Assembly: GCA_965203535.1 (NCBI GenBank)
Contig: OZ241897.1
Location: 1,984,001 to 2,048,000, forward strand
Source: JAJDTT01 sp022827025
GTDB taxonomy: Bacteria > Acidobacteriota > UBA6911 > RPQK01 > JAJDTT01
Length of the DNA: 64,000 bases
Direction of reading: 5' to 3'
Numbering within the stretch: position 1 is the stretch's first letter; each line of letters starts with the position of its first letter. Of the stretch, positions 42,972-52,190 are shown piece after piece. Position numbers and translations under genes: made by a program. The notes under the pieces are model-generated. The model was not told the DNA's origin and ran no database searches. It saw only the letters and a program-made list of their open reading frames with translations.

Positions 42972-43498
42972 CAGGTTACCCCGGACCAGAAGATGTAATC
43001 CTTCCAACTCTCGGGAACGGCCGGCTGGCGGAAAAGGAGACGGACCCGGTAGGGGAAACCCGAGGGCGCCTTGGGGATTCTCAGCAGGCGCAGGTCGGCC
43101 TGCGCCGGTGACCGGTTTCCCTTCTTCCGGTTGCATTGGATGCAACAGGTGACGATGTTCTCCCAGCTCTTGATCCCCCCTTGGGCCACGGGGATCACGT
43201 GATCATAGGTGAGCTGGCTCAGGGGCGCCTTCGAGCCGCAATACTGGCAACGGTAGTTGTCTCGAGCGTACAGGTTTTCACGGCTGAACTTGATCCGGTG
43301 GCACCCGTGCCGGAGCTTGACGTAGTGAAGAAGACGCAAGACCGAGGGGAGGCGGATCCGGTTCGAGACACTCCGGATCTCACGGTCATATTCGGCCACC
43401 ACCTCGACCTTCTCCTGGAAGACCATGCGGACGGCGCGTTTCCAGCCGATGATCTGCAGAGGCTCGTAGGTGGCGTTGAGAACGAGAGTGTGTTCCAC
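42971..43498 (-). CDS. HNH endonuclease family protein
   Basis: A 175-residue protein with an HNH domain in its second half: CQYCGSKA and CCIQC as the two zinc CxxC pairs, and LTYDHVIPVAQGG with the catalytic His. The first 75 residues (LVLNATYEPLQIIGWKRAVRM) match the widespread chromosomal HNH_5 group, which is not tied to restriction modules. The start is a GTG without a clear ribosome-binding site. It is the first gene of a two-gene unit with the DUF2064 gene. The biological role is unknown. Confidence 0.88.
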   Translation of the reverse strand: MEHTLVLNATYEPLQIIGWKRAVRMVFQEKVEVVAEYDREIRSVSNRIRLPSVLRLLHYVKLRHGCHRIKFSRENLYARDNYRCQYCGSKAPLSQLTYDHVIPVAQGGIKSWENIVTCCIQCNRKKGNRSPAQADLRLLRIPKAPSGFPYRVRLLFRQPAVPESWKDYIFWSGVT

Positions 43499-43824
43499 TT
43501 GTCTACGGGGCGCGGGTCGATATCAGTCCGTGGTGAAAGTCGCTCGAGCACCGAGACCGCTCCTGCGCCCGTCCGGACAAGGCGCTCTGAGGGAGCATAT
43601 CGAGAGTGTGTGACCGAGGAGCAACGCAGTCCGCCGGGATGCAGGGACGGTCGAATGCCGTGACGACTTTTGCCACGGGCTGATATGTAAGGCAGGCTTC
43701 CGCCCAATGTCAAGTCGAGGATCCGCGAGCCCTCTCCCACTCGCATCCGGAGGCATTGGCAGGGACAGGTCAGCCCCGATGCAGACGGCGATCGGCCGTA
43801 CCTGCCGCAGACCCGCAAAGATCC

Positions 43825-43986
43825 GGGAGTCTGCGCGGTAGAAATGATCGTAACGAGAAAGTGGAGAATCAAGGCCGGATTTTCACGACTTGGAGGGGCA
43901 TCGTTATTCTATTCGCCGAGAAATCGCACGAATATGGACCGATTCTCCACTTTCGCAGTAGATTAATTTCTGCCGCGCAGGCTCCT
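43825..43986 (+). repeat. 162-bp inverted-end repeat, copy 3 (diverged)
   Basis: A full-length copy in the opposite orientation to copies 1 and 2, with about a dozen substitutions. In the inner stem both arms read GTGGAG/CTCCAC, where copy 1 has a GTAG/CTAC pairing, so pairing is kept. The central hairpin has changed sequence but still folds around a GAAA loop. The flanks are not TA (CG and TG). It ends 40 bases before the dciA-like start codon. Confidence 0.88.
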
Positions 43987-44011
43987 GGGGCATGGCGCGA
44001 GTTCATTTTGC

Positions 44012-44017
44012 TAGACT
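44012..44017 (+). promoter_or_regulatory. Extended -10 box, dciA-like gene
   Basis: TAGACT preceded by TGC (an extended -10) ends nine bases before the ATG of the dciA-like gene. Transcription starting at the usual distance would leave two or three leader bases. Confidence 0.45.
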
Positions 44018-44026
44018 GATGCGGTC

Positions 44027-44413
44027 ATGAAACAACGGGATCCCGGAGATCGAGTCCCGGGCCAGGAGCCGCCGCTTCCGTTCGGAAGCACGCGGGCGGC
44101 GCCGATGAGGACGGTCGGGTCTCTCTTTCTTCCCTGGCTGCAGGAGATCGTCCGGGACCAGGAGGTGGCAGTGATCTTCCTGCGCGAGTTCTGGCCTGGG
44201 ATCGTCGGGACACCGTTGGCCGCATCGACGGATCCCCTGCGTCTCCGCGGGCGAATCCTGGAGATCGGCGTCCCCGACACCGAATGGGTGGCGGTGCTCC
44301 GGGATATGACTCCGGCACTGATCTCGAAGGTCAACGGGTTCTGGAACATGCCCCTGGTGCGAGACCTGCATTTCCGAGTGCTCCATCCCCACCCGGGAGA
44401 TCGCTCCAATTGA
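44027..44413 (+). CDS. DUF721 / DciA-like protein
   Basis: A 128-residue protein whose C-terminal 90 residues match DUF721/DciA: EFWPGIVGTPLAASTDPLRL, GRILEIGVPDTEWVAVLRDM and a final VRDLHFRV. DciA is the ancestral loader or partner of the DnaB helicase in bacteria lacking DnaC/DnaI, and dnaB lies 12 kb away at 56413. The ATG has no ribosome-binding site; an internal ATG at 44105 would still give the whole domain. A -10-like box ends nine bases upstream. The secreted propeller protein follows after 56 bases. Confidence 0.75.
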   Translation: MKQRDPGDRVPGQEPPLPFGSTRAAPMRTVGSLFLPWLQEIVRDQEVAVIFLREFWPGIVGTPLAASTDPLRLRGRILEIGVPDTEWVAVLRDMTPALISKVNGFWNMPLVRDLHFRVLHPHPGDRSN

Positions 44414-44469
44414 GTCAGGTGAACGGATTGAACGGCCGGTTCCGGCCCGAATATCATGATGGTCCAGTG

Positions 44470-47382
44470 ATGCGCAGACTCCTGGTGATTCTTCTTTTCG
44501 TCTTGCTGAGCCTGGGGGGGCCGGCACTTCGCGGCCAGCGGGTATTCATGACGCTGGATCCGAGCGAGTCCGAGGACCCGTTGCGAATCGATCCCAACGA
44601 GGTGCCCCTGATACTCGGGCCCGGCCAGAGCGATCTCAATTTTTCCCCCAATGTGGTCTTTACTCCGGACTCGAGCAAGGCCTTCGTCAGCTACACCTTC
44701 TCGAACAAGGTCCTGGCCTTCAACCCCAAGACCGGCGACATTCTGGGCCTCGTGGACGTGCCCGAGAGCCCGGGCCACATCGCCCTCATGCCCGGCGGGG
44801 ACCGCGTCGCGGTCCTGTGCGCGTTCATCAACGAAAATGGCCGGGCCGACGCCTTCAGGTCCGATGCCTCCCAGGAAGAGACGCAGCCGGTTCAGGGAGC
44901 GATCGCGGCCATCGACGTGGACACCCTGGAGGTTCAGATCCTGACGATGGAGGCTTTCTTCTCCGTCGCCAACAACATGGTCTTCTCGGGAGATGGGGCC
45001 ATGGGCATCGTGGCCTCGTCCGGGACCGACGAGATCCTTCGTTTCGACACGACTACCCTCCAGGAAGTGGAACCCAGACTCCAGATGCCGGGTGGAACCC
45101 GTCCCACGACCCTCCGAATGACTCCCGACGGGAGCCGGTTCTTCGTGGTCACGGTCGGGTCGACCCTGTTGACTCCCGCGGAGGAAAGGGACGCCATCAC
45201 CATCGTGGACACCGCTTCCTTCTCCGTGGCGGCGACCATCATTCCGGATCCGGAACAAGAGGCCCCTCCTCATGATTTCCAGGTGGGCGCGGGGGCCGCC
45301 ATCTCTTCGGACGGCCGGTATGGGCTGGTGGCGGACCGGCAACTGGGGGCCCTGCAGGCGCTGGCCGAGTTGGGAAGGGACCGGGCCACTCTGTTCGACA
45401 TGCAGACGGGCCAGGTAGTGAAGATCTTCGAGGTGGGCGGCGTCCCCGTCGAGGTCGTGCCGACTCCGGATGGCAAGTGGTTCGTGGTGCTCAGCAATCT
45501 GAACCTGCAGCTGGTCCCGATTCCCGTCCCCGATGAGAACGGCGCCATCGATGCGGACAGCCTGGAAGTCGTCAGTTTCCAACCGCGGACTTCCGATTTT
45601 CGCGACTCCAGCCGTCCGGTCTTCCTGGACGGAACCACCATGATGCTGGGCGCGCCCATGGACGACGTCCTGCTGCAATTCAAATTGAATACGGGCGAGC
45701 TCCTGCAACCCGTATTGGTGGGACAGAAGTTGCGGGGCTTCAGCGAGGACCTCCGGCCCGAGGTTCCCGGGGCTCCACTGGACGTGGCCGTGAGTCCCGA
45801 CGGAGAGGCGATGACCGCGGTGAATTTCAACCTCGGCACCATCGAACTGCTGCGCCCCAGCCGCCGCCTGTTCCTTCCCTACATGTTGAGCTCCCAGGAA
45901 TGGTTCACCGCGGTGAACCTGACCAACCTCTCCTCCCGGACCAGCGACGTCATGGCCCGGGGAGTCAACGTGGGCGGGATCCGATTTCAGGATCTCAACG
46001 ACACGGAAGACATCGTGGAGTTCGGCGAGAATCCCACCAACCTGACCATCGTTCCCCGGGGACAGTTGTCCACCACGGTTCGGGAAGTGGTCAGCGCCGA
46101 ACGCAACCAGTTCATGGAAGGCTGGATGCTGCTGGACGACGACCAGGCCCGCGCCCGGGGGTTCTTCAGGATCGGGGACCGCGGGGAACGGCGCCGTCTG
46201 GATGCAGCCTCCTTGTACTCCACGACGGCGCAGAAGGTCGTCCTTCCCGAAGTCCGGGTCAAGGACGGCTTCACCACCGAGGTCTCCGTCCTCAATCCCA
46301 ACTCCAACAGCACGGACGTCTCCGTCCGCCTCTACACGGCAGAGGGAGACCTCGTCCTCGAAGATACCCGGAACACCCTCGGGGGCCTGGTGTTGCGGGG
46401 AGCTCTGGGAGACGAGATCGGTTTCTTTCAAGGACTCGCCTTCGAGTGCTTTTCCACCGGCGGGGTCTTCCTGGACGACTTCTACTGTCAGAAAGGGACC
46501 TGCTCGGACAACGGCGAGCCCTGCCGCGACGACAGCCTGGCCGCTTGCGAGGACCCCGAGCAGGCGACCTGCCGTCCCTTGACCGATAACGGATACGACG
46601 GCTCCTACATCACGGTGGAGAGCGAGCAGGGGATCATGGCCTACCAGCGCTGGTACGACGAGGAGCGCATGGCCATGGTGGACGGGCTGGTGGTGGAAGC
46701 CCCGGGAGCCGTCCCGGCCGAGACCCTCTATCTGCCCCAGGCGGTGACCTTCGGGGGCAACCAGACCCACGTCAACCTGGTGCACCAGGGCACCGAGGAG
46801 ATGACGGTCCAACTCACCTTGATGGACAACGAAGGGGAATCGGTGGAGGTTGCGCCGGTGCTGGAGCTGGCTCCAGGAGAAGGTCTGCGCATGGAGATGG
46901 CCTCCATCTTTCCCAACCTCGCGGACACGGGAGGCTTGGTTTCCGGCTGGATTCGGATCGACGGCTCGCAGCCGGGGCTGGTGGGCAGCGCCGAATTGCA
47001 GCTCTTTTCCGGAAAGGGCATGATCAGCACCCCGGCCGTGCCGGTGCCGGCCAAAGAGTACGTCCTGCCCTACCTTGCCCACGGGGGAGTCGAGAAGTAC
47101 AGGACCGGCCTGGTGTTTCTCAATCCCGGATCCGGCCCGGCGGCAACCGTCCAGCTGGCGGTCCGCTCCACCGGTGGAAACTCATTGGTCGAGGAAACGA
47201 CCCTGACCCTGGAGAGCGGCCACCGCCGGATCGCGATGGCTCACGAGGTCTTTTCCGGTCTGCCGGCGACCATCGGCGGCTACATCGCCGTGTCTTCCGA
47301 CCAGCCGATCGTGGTCATGGAGATCATCTTTACGCAAGATCTCGAAAAGATATCGATCATCCCTCCGCAGGTCGTCGATTGA
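44470..47382 (+). CDS. Large secreted beta-propeller and beta-sandwich repeat protein
   Basis: A 970-residue protein with a signal peptide (residues 1-22). Residues about 45-470 look like a YVTN-type beta-propeller with blades such as VVFTPDSSKAFVSYTFSNKV, LRMTPDGSRFFVVTV and VVPTPDGKWFVVLSN. From about 480 come several beta-sandwich modules (LPYMLSSQEWFTAVNLTNLS, LPEVRVKDGFTTEVSVLNPN, LPQAVTFGGNQTHVNLVHQG, LPYLAHGGVEKYRTGLVFLN), each followed by a GW or GY-x-V segment. A Cys-rich insertion near 675-705 may form disulfides. The modules resemble the small exported protein at 9089-9847. No enzyme motif is seen; an extracellular structural or adhesive role is an inference. A GTG directly before the chosen ATG is also possible. 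Confidence 0.8.
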   Translation: MRRLLVILLFVLLSLGGPALRGQRVFMTLDPSESEDPLRIDPNEVPLILGPGQSDLNFSPNVVFTPDSSKAFVSYTFSNKVLAFNPKTGDILGLVDVPESPGHIALMPGGDRVAVLCAFINENGRADAFRSDASQEETQPVQGAIAAIDVDTLEVQILTMEAFFSVANNMVFSGDGAMGIVASSGTDEILRFDTTTLQEVEPRLQMPGGTRPTTLRMTPDGSRFFVVTVGSTLLTPAEERDAITIVDTASFSVAATIIPDPEQEAPPHDFQVGAGAAISSDGRYGLVADRQLGALQALAELGRDRATLFDMQTGQVVKIFEVGGVPVEVVPTPDGKWFVVLSNLNLQLVPIPVPDENGAIDADSLEVVSFQPRTSDFRDSSRPVFLDGTTMMLGAPMDDVLLQFKLNTGELLQPVLVGQKLRGFSEDLRPEVPGAPLDVAVSPDGEAMTAVNFNLGTIELLRPSRRLFLPYMLSSQEWFTAVNLTNLSSRTSDVMARGVNVGGIRFQDLNDTEDIVEFGENPTNLTIVPRGQLSTTVREVVSAERNQFMEGWMLLDDDQARARGFFRIGDRGERRRLDAASLYSTTAQKVVLPEVRVKDGFTTEVSVLNPNSNSTDVSVRLYTAEGDLVLEDTRNTLGGLVLRGALGDEIGFFQGLAFECFSTGGVFLDDFYCQKGTCSDNGEPCRDDSLAACEDPEQATCRPLTDNGYDGSYITVESEQGIMAYQRWYDEERMAMVDGLVVEAPGAVPAETLYLPQAVTFGGNQTHVNLVHQGTEEMTVQLTLMDNEGESVEVAPVLELAPGEGLRMEMASIFPNLADTGGLVSGWIRIDGSQPGLVGSAELQLFSGKGMISTPAVPVPAKEYVLPYLAHGGVEKYRTGLVFLNPGSGPAATVQLAVRSTGGNSLVEETTLTLESGHRRIAMAHEVFSGLPATIGGYIAVSSDQPIVVMEIIFTQDLEKISIIPPQVVD

Positions 47383-47538
47383 CGGCGAAAGAGTCCCCGG
47401 ATTCATCGTTCCTTGCCTTCCAATCTTCGTTCCCGCATCTCGTTTCTCACTCCTCACATCTCTCCCGGACGGTTGTCGTGCCGCGTGGAGTTGGATACTA
47501 TCAGCCTGATTTTTCTTGCCCATAGCCGTCGAGCCGTT

Positions 47539-49461
47539 ATGACCGGATTGGTATTCGGAGTCATTCTCGGGACCGTAGTGGCCGTCGAGCCGGTCCCGAC
47601 GCCGCCGAACCGGCAGGCCCAGGCCTACTATCACTTCGCCCTGGGCGCGCTCCACTCGGGGAACAAGGACTTCGGCCTCTCCATCGCCGAGTTCGAGAAA
47701 GCGCTGGAACTCGATCCGGACAGCATCCAGCTCCGGATTGAATTCGGCCATATCCTGGTGAGGTCAGGGGAGATCTCCCGGGCTGTCCGCGAGGTCGAAC
47801 AGGCCATCGAAATGGATCCGGACAGCGTCGCCGCCCACTACTTCCTGGGCCAGCTCTTTTCCAGCTACCACGGCGGTCAAAGCCGACTTTCGGAAAAGGC
47901 GATCGTAGAACTGAACAAGGTCATCGAGCTGGACCCCGACCATGCCGAGGCTCTCTATCAGTTGGGAAATCTCCATCTGCGACGGCGCGAACACCGCAAG
48001 GCGGCACCCTTCCTGGCGCGTCTGGTCGAGTTGCGCCCGGGTCTGCCCGAGGCCCACTTCCAACATGCCCAGGCCCTGGAGGGGTTGGGCGACCTGGCCG
48101 GGGCCATTCAGGCGCTGGAAAAAGCTTGGAACATCCAGAAGGATCACTACGAAGTCATTCGCGAACTCGGACGCTTGTATGTCAGGACCGGACGCCCGGA
48201 TCGGGCCGTGGAAATCTATCTGGCGGCCCCTCAGCTCCTGGCGGACCCCAAACTCCAGATGACCACCGCAGGGCTCCTGGGGCAACAGGGGCGCCACGAC
48301 CAAGCTGTCGAACTGCTGCGCAAGGGAACGGCCCGGCACCCGCAGGATCCGGCGTTGGCGGTTGAATTGGGCCGGGCTCTCATGCGGGTCCGCAAGTTTG
48401 AAGAGGCCACGGAGGTGTTCGGCCGAGTCCTGGAAAACCATCCGAAGCAGACACTGGCTATCCTGGAATTGTCTCGACTCGAAGCGGTTCGGGGAGACCG
48501 GGAGAGCGCCATCGGGCGTTTGCAGCGGCTTCTTGGCGACCTGGGCAACCCAAGGTCGCAGGCAGACTGGGAGTTTCGAGAACAGGTCCAGGCCACGCTG
48601 GCCCACGTGCATCAGGAATCGCGCCAATACACGGATGCCATCCGGCTGTTTCGGGAGTTGCTGGCGGGCCGCCCCGGCGAACCCCGATTCAAGGCCATGC
48701 TCATTTACGCCTTGAAGGATGCGGGAAAGCTGGATGAGGCACTTTCCCTGGCGGGGGAGTTGGTCCAAGATCATCCGCGCGATCCGGACGCCCTCGCGAC
48801 GCGAGCCCAGATGCTCTCGGCAAACGACCGGCTGTCGGAAGGCGTGAAACTCGTGCAATCCAGTTTGAGCCGTGAGCAGGATCCCGAGACGTATTACCGA
48901 ATCATCAGCCAACTCTACATGGACCACAAGAACTACGGGAAAGCCGAAAAAGCCATCAAGGAGGGGCTCGGTCTCAAGCCGGACAGTGAACCGCTCCAGT
49001 TTCGACTGGCGTCCGTCTACGAACGGCAGGAGAAACTTCCCGATGCGGAAGCCGAATTCAAGAGGATTCTGGAGTCGAATCCGGACCATGCCGGGGTTCT
49101 CAACTATCTGGGCTACATGTGGGCGGATCGGGGCATTCGTCTCCACGAAGCGTTGGCCTACATCAGGAGAGCGACGGAAATGGATCCGTACAACGGAGCC
49201 TATCTGGACAGTCTGGGATGGGTCTACTTCAAGTTGCATCGCCTCGATGAGGCCGAAGTCAATCTGAAACGGGCGGCTCGGCTGACGGAGGACCCGACGA
49301 TTTTCGATCATCTGGGAGACCTGTACATCGAGCTCGGTCAGCTCGAGACCGCACTTCAGTATTACGAGCGGGGTGTTCGCGTGGCCACCGACGAGGAATT
49401 CCATAGACTTCAAAGGAAGGTGGCCGACCTGAAGCAGCGCCTCTCTTCACAAGCCCCGTGA
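47539..49461 (+). CDS. Exported TPR-repeat protein
   Basis: A protein of about 640 residues with a short N-terminal hydrophobic signal (MTGLVFGVILGTVVAVEP) and TPR repeats over nearly the whole length: AIAEFEKALELDPDSIQLRI, AIVELNKVIELDPDHAEALY, AEAEFKRILESNPDHAGVLN, AEVNLKRAARLTEDPTIFDH. TPR proteins mediate protein contacts; a periplasmic scaffold in envelope or secretion complexes would fit. The start is inferred from the signal peptide; an in-frame start at 47413 would add 42 unlikely residues. It is 62 bases before ispE, but a functional link is not evident. Confidence 0.85.
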   Translation: MTGLVFGVILGTVVAVEPVPTPPNRQAQAYYHFALGALHSGNKDFGLSIAEFEKALELDPDSIQLRIEFGHILVRSGEISRAVREVEQAIEMDPDSVAAHYFLGQLFSSYHGGQSRLSEKAIVELNKVIELDPDHAEALYQLGNLHLRRREHRKAAPFLARLVELRPGLPEAHFQHAQALEGLGDLAGAIQALEKAWNIQKDHYEVIRELGRLYVRTGRPDRAVEIYLAAPQLLADPKLQMTTAGLLGQQGRHDQAVELLRKGTARHPQDPALAVELGRALMRVRKFEEATEVFGRVLENHPKQTLAILELSRLEAVRGDRESAIGRLQRLLGDLGNPRSQADWEFREQVQATLAHVHQESRQYTDAIRLFRELLAGRPGEPRFKAMLIYALKDAGKLDEALSLAGELVQDHPRDPDALATRAQMLSANDRLSEGVKLVQSSLSREQDPETYYRIISQLYMDHKNYGKAEKAIKEGLGLKPDSEPLQFRLASVYERQEKLPDAEAEFKRILESNPDHAGVLNYLGYMWADRGIRLHEALAYIRRATEMDPYNGAYLDSLGWVYFKLHRLDEAEVNLKRAARLTEDPTIFDHLGDLYIELGQLETALQYYERGVRVATDEEFHRLQRKVADLKQRLSSQAP

Positions 49462-49523
49462 TCTCGGCCAGCCGTCGACGTAAATCCACCAAGCACGCCC
49501 ATTCCATGGTCTGATTCGTCGCA

Positions 49524-50450
49524 TTGTCCTCACTTGCTCTCCCCTCCTTTGCCAAGACCAACTGGATCCTGAAGATTCTGGGTCTTCGGGAGGACGGGTT
49601 TCATGAGTTGCGAACCGTCTTCCAGATGCTGGACCTGAGGGACCAGTTGATTCTGCGGGTCACCACGGATCCGGAAATCCGGATCCAGGTTCATGGCCGC
49701 GCCGCGCCGGCGGGACCGGAGAACCTGGTCTGCCGCGCCGCCCGGCTGCTGAAGCGGAAGGCTGACGTGTCCGCCGGGGTGGAATTGACCCTGACCAAGA
49801 GAATTCCTCTGGGGGCCGGACTCGGCGGCGGATCGGGGAATGCGGCGGCAACCCTCCTGGGATTGAACCAGCTCTGGGGGTGCGGATTGAGTCTCTCCAG
49901 CCTGACTGCGTTGGCGGCAGAGTTGGGCTCCGACGTCGCATTCTTCCTCCGCGGAGGGTCCGCACTGGGAGAAGGCAGAGGAGAACTCATCACATCCTTG
50001 CCGGATCTTGGGCGCCCAGTGGACGTTGTCCTCCTTTATCCGGGCCGCGGTCTTTCCACGAAGAGGGTGTATTCCATGGGAAATTGGGGCGTCTGGGAGG
50101 GGGGCGACAGGTTGACAAGGTCCTGGACGAAGAATACAATCCATCGCTTCTCACGCTTCAGAGACAGCCTGCACTGGGCCCATCTGGAGAACGACTTCGA
50201 AACGCCGCTGTTCCAGCGCTACGGCTTTCTTGAGGAGGCGAGAAAAGCCCTCATCGCCTTGGGTTGCGAGAGAGTCATGGTTTGTGGGAGCGGCTCGACG
50301 CTCATGGGCTTGGGGTGCCGGGACCGGACCCCACGGAGGGAAGACCCATCCGCCTGCCAGGGAGGCGGAGAACTGTTATTCTGCTCCACTCTTTCCAGAA
50401 GACGTTATAGAAAAATACTGAGAGAATCGGGCCTCGACGTTCTGGTCTGA
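49524..50450 (+). CDS. ispE: 4-diphosphocytidyl-2-C-methyl-D-erythritol kinase
   Basis: A 308-residue GHMP kinase of the MEP isoprenoid pathway. The N-terminal AKTNWILKILGLREDGFHEL matches the substrate-binding segment, IPLGAGLGGGSGNAAATL is the ATP-binding glycine loop, and VMVCGSGSTLMGL is the third GHMP motif. The only start giving this N-terminus is TTG 49524, with a poor ribosome-binding site. ispD and ispF lie at 59-60 kb. It heads a run with prs, the bL25 gene and pth, as is common in many bacteria. The last 45 residues are less typical, with a Cys/Arg-rich stretch. Confidence 0.88.
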   Translation: MSSLALPSFAKTNWILKILGLREDGFHELRTVFQMLDLRDQLILRVTTDPEIRIQVHGRAAPAGPENLVCRAARLLKRKADVSAGVELTLTKRIPLGAGLGGGSGNAAATLLGLNQLWGCGLSLSSLTALAAELGSDVAFFLRGGSALGEGRGELITSLPDLGRPVDVVLLYPGRGLSTKRVYSMGNWGVWEGGDRLTRSWTKNTIHRFSRFRDSLHWAHLENDFETPLFQRYGFLEEARKALIALGCERVMVCGSGSTLMGLGCRDRTPRREDPSACQGGGELLFCSTLSRRRYRKILRESGLDVLV

Positions 50451-50506
50451 CCACTTCGGTTCCGACCGCATGGGATCCGGAAGCGGGCCGGCACAGGATT
50501 GACTCC

Positions 50507-51448
50507 ATGTCCAGTTTGAAGATCTTTACAGGCAGCGCCAATGCCCCTCTCTCGGAAGAGATCTGCCATCACCTGGGAGAACCTCTGGGCCGGTCGAACC
50601 TGACCCGATTCAGCGACGGTGAGGTCAATTTCCAGATTCTCGAGAACGTGAGAGGGAAGGACGTCTTCGTGGTGCAGCCCACCTGCCCGCCGGTGGGCGA
50701 GAACCTGATGGAGCTCCTGATCATGCTGGATGCCTTTCGGCGTTCCTCGGCACGGCGAGTCACGGCCGTGGTTCCCTATTACGGCTACGCCCGCCAGGAC
50801 CGAAAGGACAAACCCCGAGTGCCCATCTCGGCCAAGCTGGTGGCGGATCTCCTGACGGCGGCCGGGACCCATCGGCTCCTTTCCATGGACCTGCACGTGG
50901 GACAGATCCAGGGGTTTTTCAACATTCCGGTGGACCACCTCTTCGCCACTCCGGTCATCCTTTCCCACTTGAAGAACAAGATGTCGCTGATCCGGCCCAC
51001 GGTCGTGTCGCCCGATGCGGGCGGCGTGGAGCGGGCCCGCTTCTATGCCCGCAGGATGGGCGCCAACCTGGCCGTCATCGACAAGCGCCGCGTCGGCGTG
51101 AACACGGCCGAGGTCATGCGCATCGTGGGCGATGTCGACGGCCGGGACGTGGTCATCATCGACGACATGGTCGACACGGCGGGAACCCTGGTGCAGGCCA
51201 CGGACGCCCTGCGGAAGCAGGGAGCCCGGAGGCTCTTCGCCGCCGCCACCCACGCCGTCCTTTCGGGGCCGGCCGTGAAACGCCTTCGCGAGTCTCACTT
51301 CGAAGGAATTGTCGTCACCAATACGGTGTGGATCAGTCCGGAAAAGCGGATTCCCAAGATTCAGACCTTGAGCGTGGCCGGTCTCCTGGGCGAGGCGATC
51401 CGGTCGATCCACGAGGAAACCTCGGTGAGCCGGTTGTTCGTCAACTGA
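50507..51448 (+). CDS. prs: Ribose-phosphate pyrophosphokinase
   Basis: A 313-residue PRPP synthase. Signatures are FSDGEVNFQILENVRGKDVF, YYGYARQDRKDKPRVPISAK (ATP-binding flexible loop), LHVGQIQGFFNIPVDHLFA, SPDAGGVERARFYA and VVIIDDMVDTAGTL (PRPP-binding loop). Length matches the family (about 315). It makes PRPP for nucleotide, His, Trp and NAD synthesis. It lies between ispE and the bL25 gene on the same strand. Confidence 0.96.
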   Translation: MSSLKIFTGSANAPLSEEICHHLGEPLGRSNLTRFSDGEVNFQILENVRGKDVFVVQPTCPPVGENLMELLIMLDAFRRSSARRVTAVVPYYGYARQDRKDKPRVPISAKLVADLLTAAGTHRLLSMDLHVGQIQGFFNIPVDHLFATPVILSHLKNKMSLIRPTVVSPDAGGVERARFYARRMGANLAVIDKRRVGVNTAEVMRIVGDVDGRDVVIIDDMVDTAGTLVQATDALRKQGARRLFAAATHAVLSGPAVKRLRESHFEGIVVTNTVWISPEKRIPKIQTLSVAGLLGEAIRSIHEETSVSRLFVN

Positions 51449-51528
51449 TCCTGAATGCGGAAACCGAGCTGCGCGGATTGCCCGTTTTCTCGGGGCGGCT
51501 CGAACACAGGAATGAGGAGTTGGAGGAA

Positions 51529-52185
51529 ATGCCTCGATTGACGGTGGAGTCGCAGATACGTCAGAAATTCGGGAAGAACGCCAACCGGAGGCTTCGCGCC
51601 ACGGGGCGGGTGCCTGGAATCGTCTACGGTCGTAATGTAGCGCCGGTGGCCGTTTCCGTCGATCCCAAAGACCTGGACCGGATCCTGCACTCCGATACGG
51701 GCCACAACACGATTTTCAGGCTGAAGTACCACGATCAGGAGGCGAATGTTCTGATTCGTGAGCTCCAGCGTGATCCGGTGGGGGAGGAGCTCCTCCATGC
51801 CGATTTCATGGCCGTCTCCATGGACCGGACCATGGTCTTCGACGTCCCCGTGGAGACCTTGGGCACGGCTGCCGGCGTGAAGATGTATGGGGGCATTCTG
51901 GACCTGGTCGTGCGCGAGATCCATCTGGAGTGTCTCCCCGGGGACCTGCCCGATCACATTCGAGTCGATGTGACCGACCTGGAGATTGGAGACTCGGTGC
52001 GGGTGGAACAACTGGACGTGGACACGGACAAGGTGAAGATTCTCTCCGACCCGGACCTGACCGTCCTGACGATAGCAGCTCCCTCGGTCGAGACGGAGGC
52101 CGAAGAGATCATGCTGGAAGACGAGACCGCCGAACCGGAAATCGCAGGGGCAGGTCAGACGGAAGGAAGTCAACCCGCGGAGTAG
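51529..52185 (+). CDS. rplY: 50S ribosomal protein bL25 (CTC form)
   Basis: A 218-residue protein of the long TL5/CTC type: an N-terminal 5S-rRNA-binding domain (RRLRATGRVPGIVYGRN, NVLIRELQRDPVGEELLHAD) and a C-terminal beta domain (VREIHLECLPGDLPDHIRVD). An acidic tail rich in Glu follows. A GGAGG lies close to the ATG. The order prs-bL25-pth is conserved in many phyla. An open frame further upstream is shadow coding from prs. Confidence 0.94.
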   Translation: MPRLTVESQIRQKFGKNANRRLRATGRVPGIVYGRNVAPVAVSVDPKDLDRILHSDTGHNTIFRLKYHDQEANVLIRELQRDPVGEELLHADFMAVSMDRTMVFDVPVETLGTAAGVKMYGGILDLVVREIHLECLPGDLPDHIRVDVTDLEIGDSVRVEQLDVDTDKVKILSDPDLTVLTIAAPSVETEAEEIMLEDETAEPEIAGAGQTEGSQPAE

Positions 52186-52190
52186 CTCTG

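Larger units (their letters stand above)
43499..44026. other. 528-base divergent intergenic region
   Basis: Between the HNH gene (minus) and the dciA-like gene (plus). The right third is the 162-bp repeat copy 3, followed by a -10-like box for the dciA-like gene. In the left two thirds I see no gene, repeat or convincing promoter. Confidence 0.6.

Noticed and set aside
42971..43498. HNH nuclease as part of a defence or mobile module
   Set aside because: It belongs to the common chromosomal HNH_5 type, is coupled to a DUF2064 gene, and has no defence or integrase neighbours.
44011..47082. 1023-residue antisense frame opposite the secreted propeller gene
   Set aside because: Same shadow effect; it also runs through dciA and a promoter region, and shows no domain.
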